36,109 bases of DNA from Sedimenticola sp. (GTDB taxonomy: Bacteria > Pseudomonadota > Gammaproteobacteria > Chromatiales > Chromatiaceae): assembly GCA_027024025.1 (NCBI GenBank), contig JALVTT010000077.1, positions 1-36,109 on the forward strand, in the 5' to 3' direction. Shown here piece after piece: positions 36,007 to 36,109 of the stretch; the first letter of the stretch is position 1; each line of letters starts with the position of its first letter. The notes below the pieces were generated by a model. That model was not told the DNA's origin and did no database searches. It saw only the letters and a list, made by a program, of their open reading frames with translations. Position numbers and translations under genes: made by a program.

Positions 36007-36109
36007 CGCATCAACAACCGGTTGGCAAAACGCCGGTGCAACAACAGGCCCACCACGATCAGGGCCAGCGCCACCTGCCAGGGATAGATGAAATCGGCGG
36101 CGTCTGGGA
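36003..36109 (-). CDS. kpsM: Capsule ABC transporter permease KpsM (C-terminus only)
   Basis: The last 34 residues of a membrane protein enter from the right edge. They contain a hydrophobic helix (VALALIVVGLLLHRRF) preceded by DFIYPWQ and end NRLLMR with TGA at 36003-36005. Position directly before kpsT with a 4-bp overlap, and the helix-plus-basic-tail ending typical of ABC-2 type permeases, support KpsM. The rest lies outside the window. Confidence 0.8.
   Translation of the reverse strand, partial: PDAADFIYPWQVALALIVVGLLLHRRFANRLLMR

Overview
The window looks like a chromosomal segment of a high-GC gammaproteobacterium. The run DUF4845-rnc-era-recO-pdxJ, followed by cysM, a PolB-like exonuclease relative and rlmD, is a gene order I associate with Gammaproteobacteria. 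A group 2 (ABC-dependent, Kps-type) capsule locus abuts it. No 16S rRNA or other species marker is present, so a finer placement would be a guess.

Region 1 (1-12142), housekeeping. On the minus strand a tightly packed, mostly overlapping run reads from DUF4845 through rnc, era, recO, pdxJ, cysM, a degenerate exonuclease-like protein, rlmD and a CYTH triphosphatase-like gene. It continues into a peptide-ABC module: substrate-binding lipoprotein, L,D-transpeptidase, and two permeases. A small secreted FliL-like gene faces it on the plus strand, and nagZ runs off the left edge on the minus strand. An L,D-transpeptidase inside a peptide-uptake operon, with nagZ nearby, hints at murein recycling or remodelling.

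Region 2 (12143-13426) is a divergent intergenic stretch with a 14-bp palindrome and one plus-strand gene for a FemAB/GNAT-like acyltransferase.

Region 3 (13412-36109), capsule locus, all on the minus strand and so transcribed from the right edge leftward. It begins with kpsM (partial), kpsT, kpsE and kpsD for export. Next comes a GT2-GT4 glycosyltransferase carrying N-terminal tyrosine-rich repeats, then a decayed IS4-type element. A protein made only of the same repeats plus a coiled coil follows, then a 1010-residue GT-A/helical-repeat/GT4 glycosyltransferase, two sulfotransferases, rfbBDAC (dTDP-L-rhamnose), a hexapeptide acetyltransferase and an Stf0-type sulfotransferase. It ends with a glycosyltransferase, an NAD(P)-dependent epimerase/dehydrogenase and a KpsS-like Kdo transferase. 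Together these predict a surface polysaccharide built on a Kdo-lipid, containing rhamnose, O-acetylated, and sulfated by up to three different sulfotransferases.

Composition is mosaic. The housekeeping part, kpsS side and rfb cassette are GC-rich, while roughly 16.5-18.2 kb and 21.7-28.4 kb are AT-rich, as expected for a serotype-specific core assembled by transfer. The most unusual features are: three unrelated sulfotransferases in one Kps locus; a repeat module shared by a glycosyltransferase and a non-catalytic coiled-coil protein; an exonuclease homologue that has lost all its catalytic acids; an L,D-transpeptidase inside a peptide transporter operon; and a transposase inactivated by two nonsense codons.
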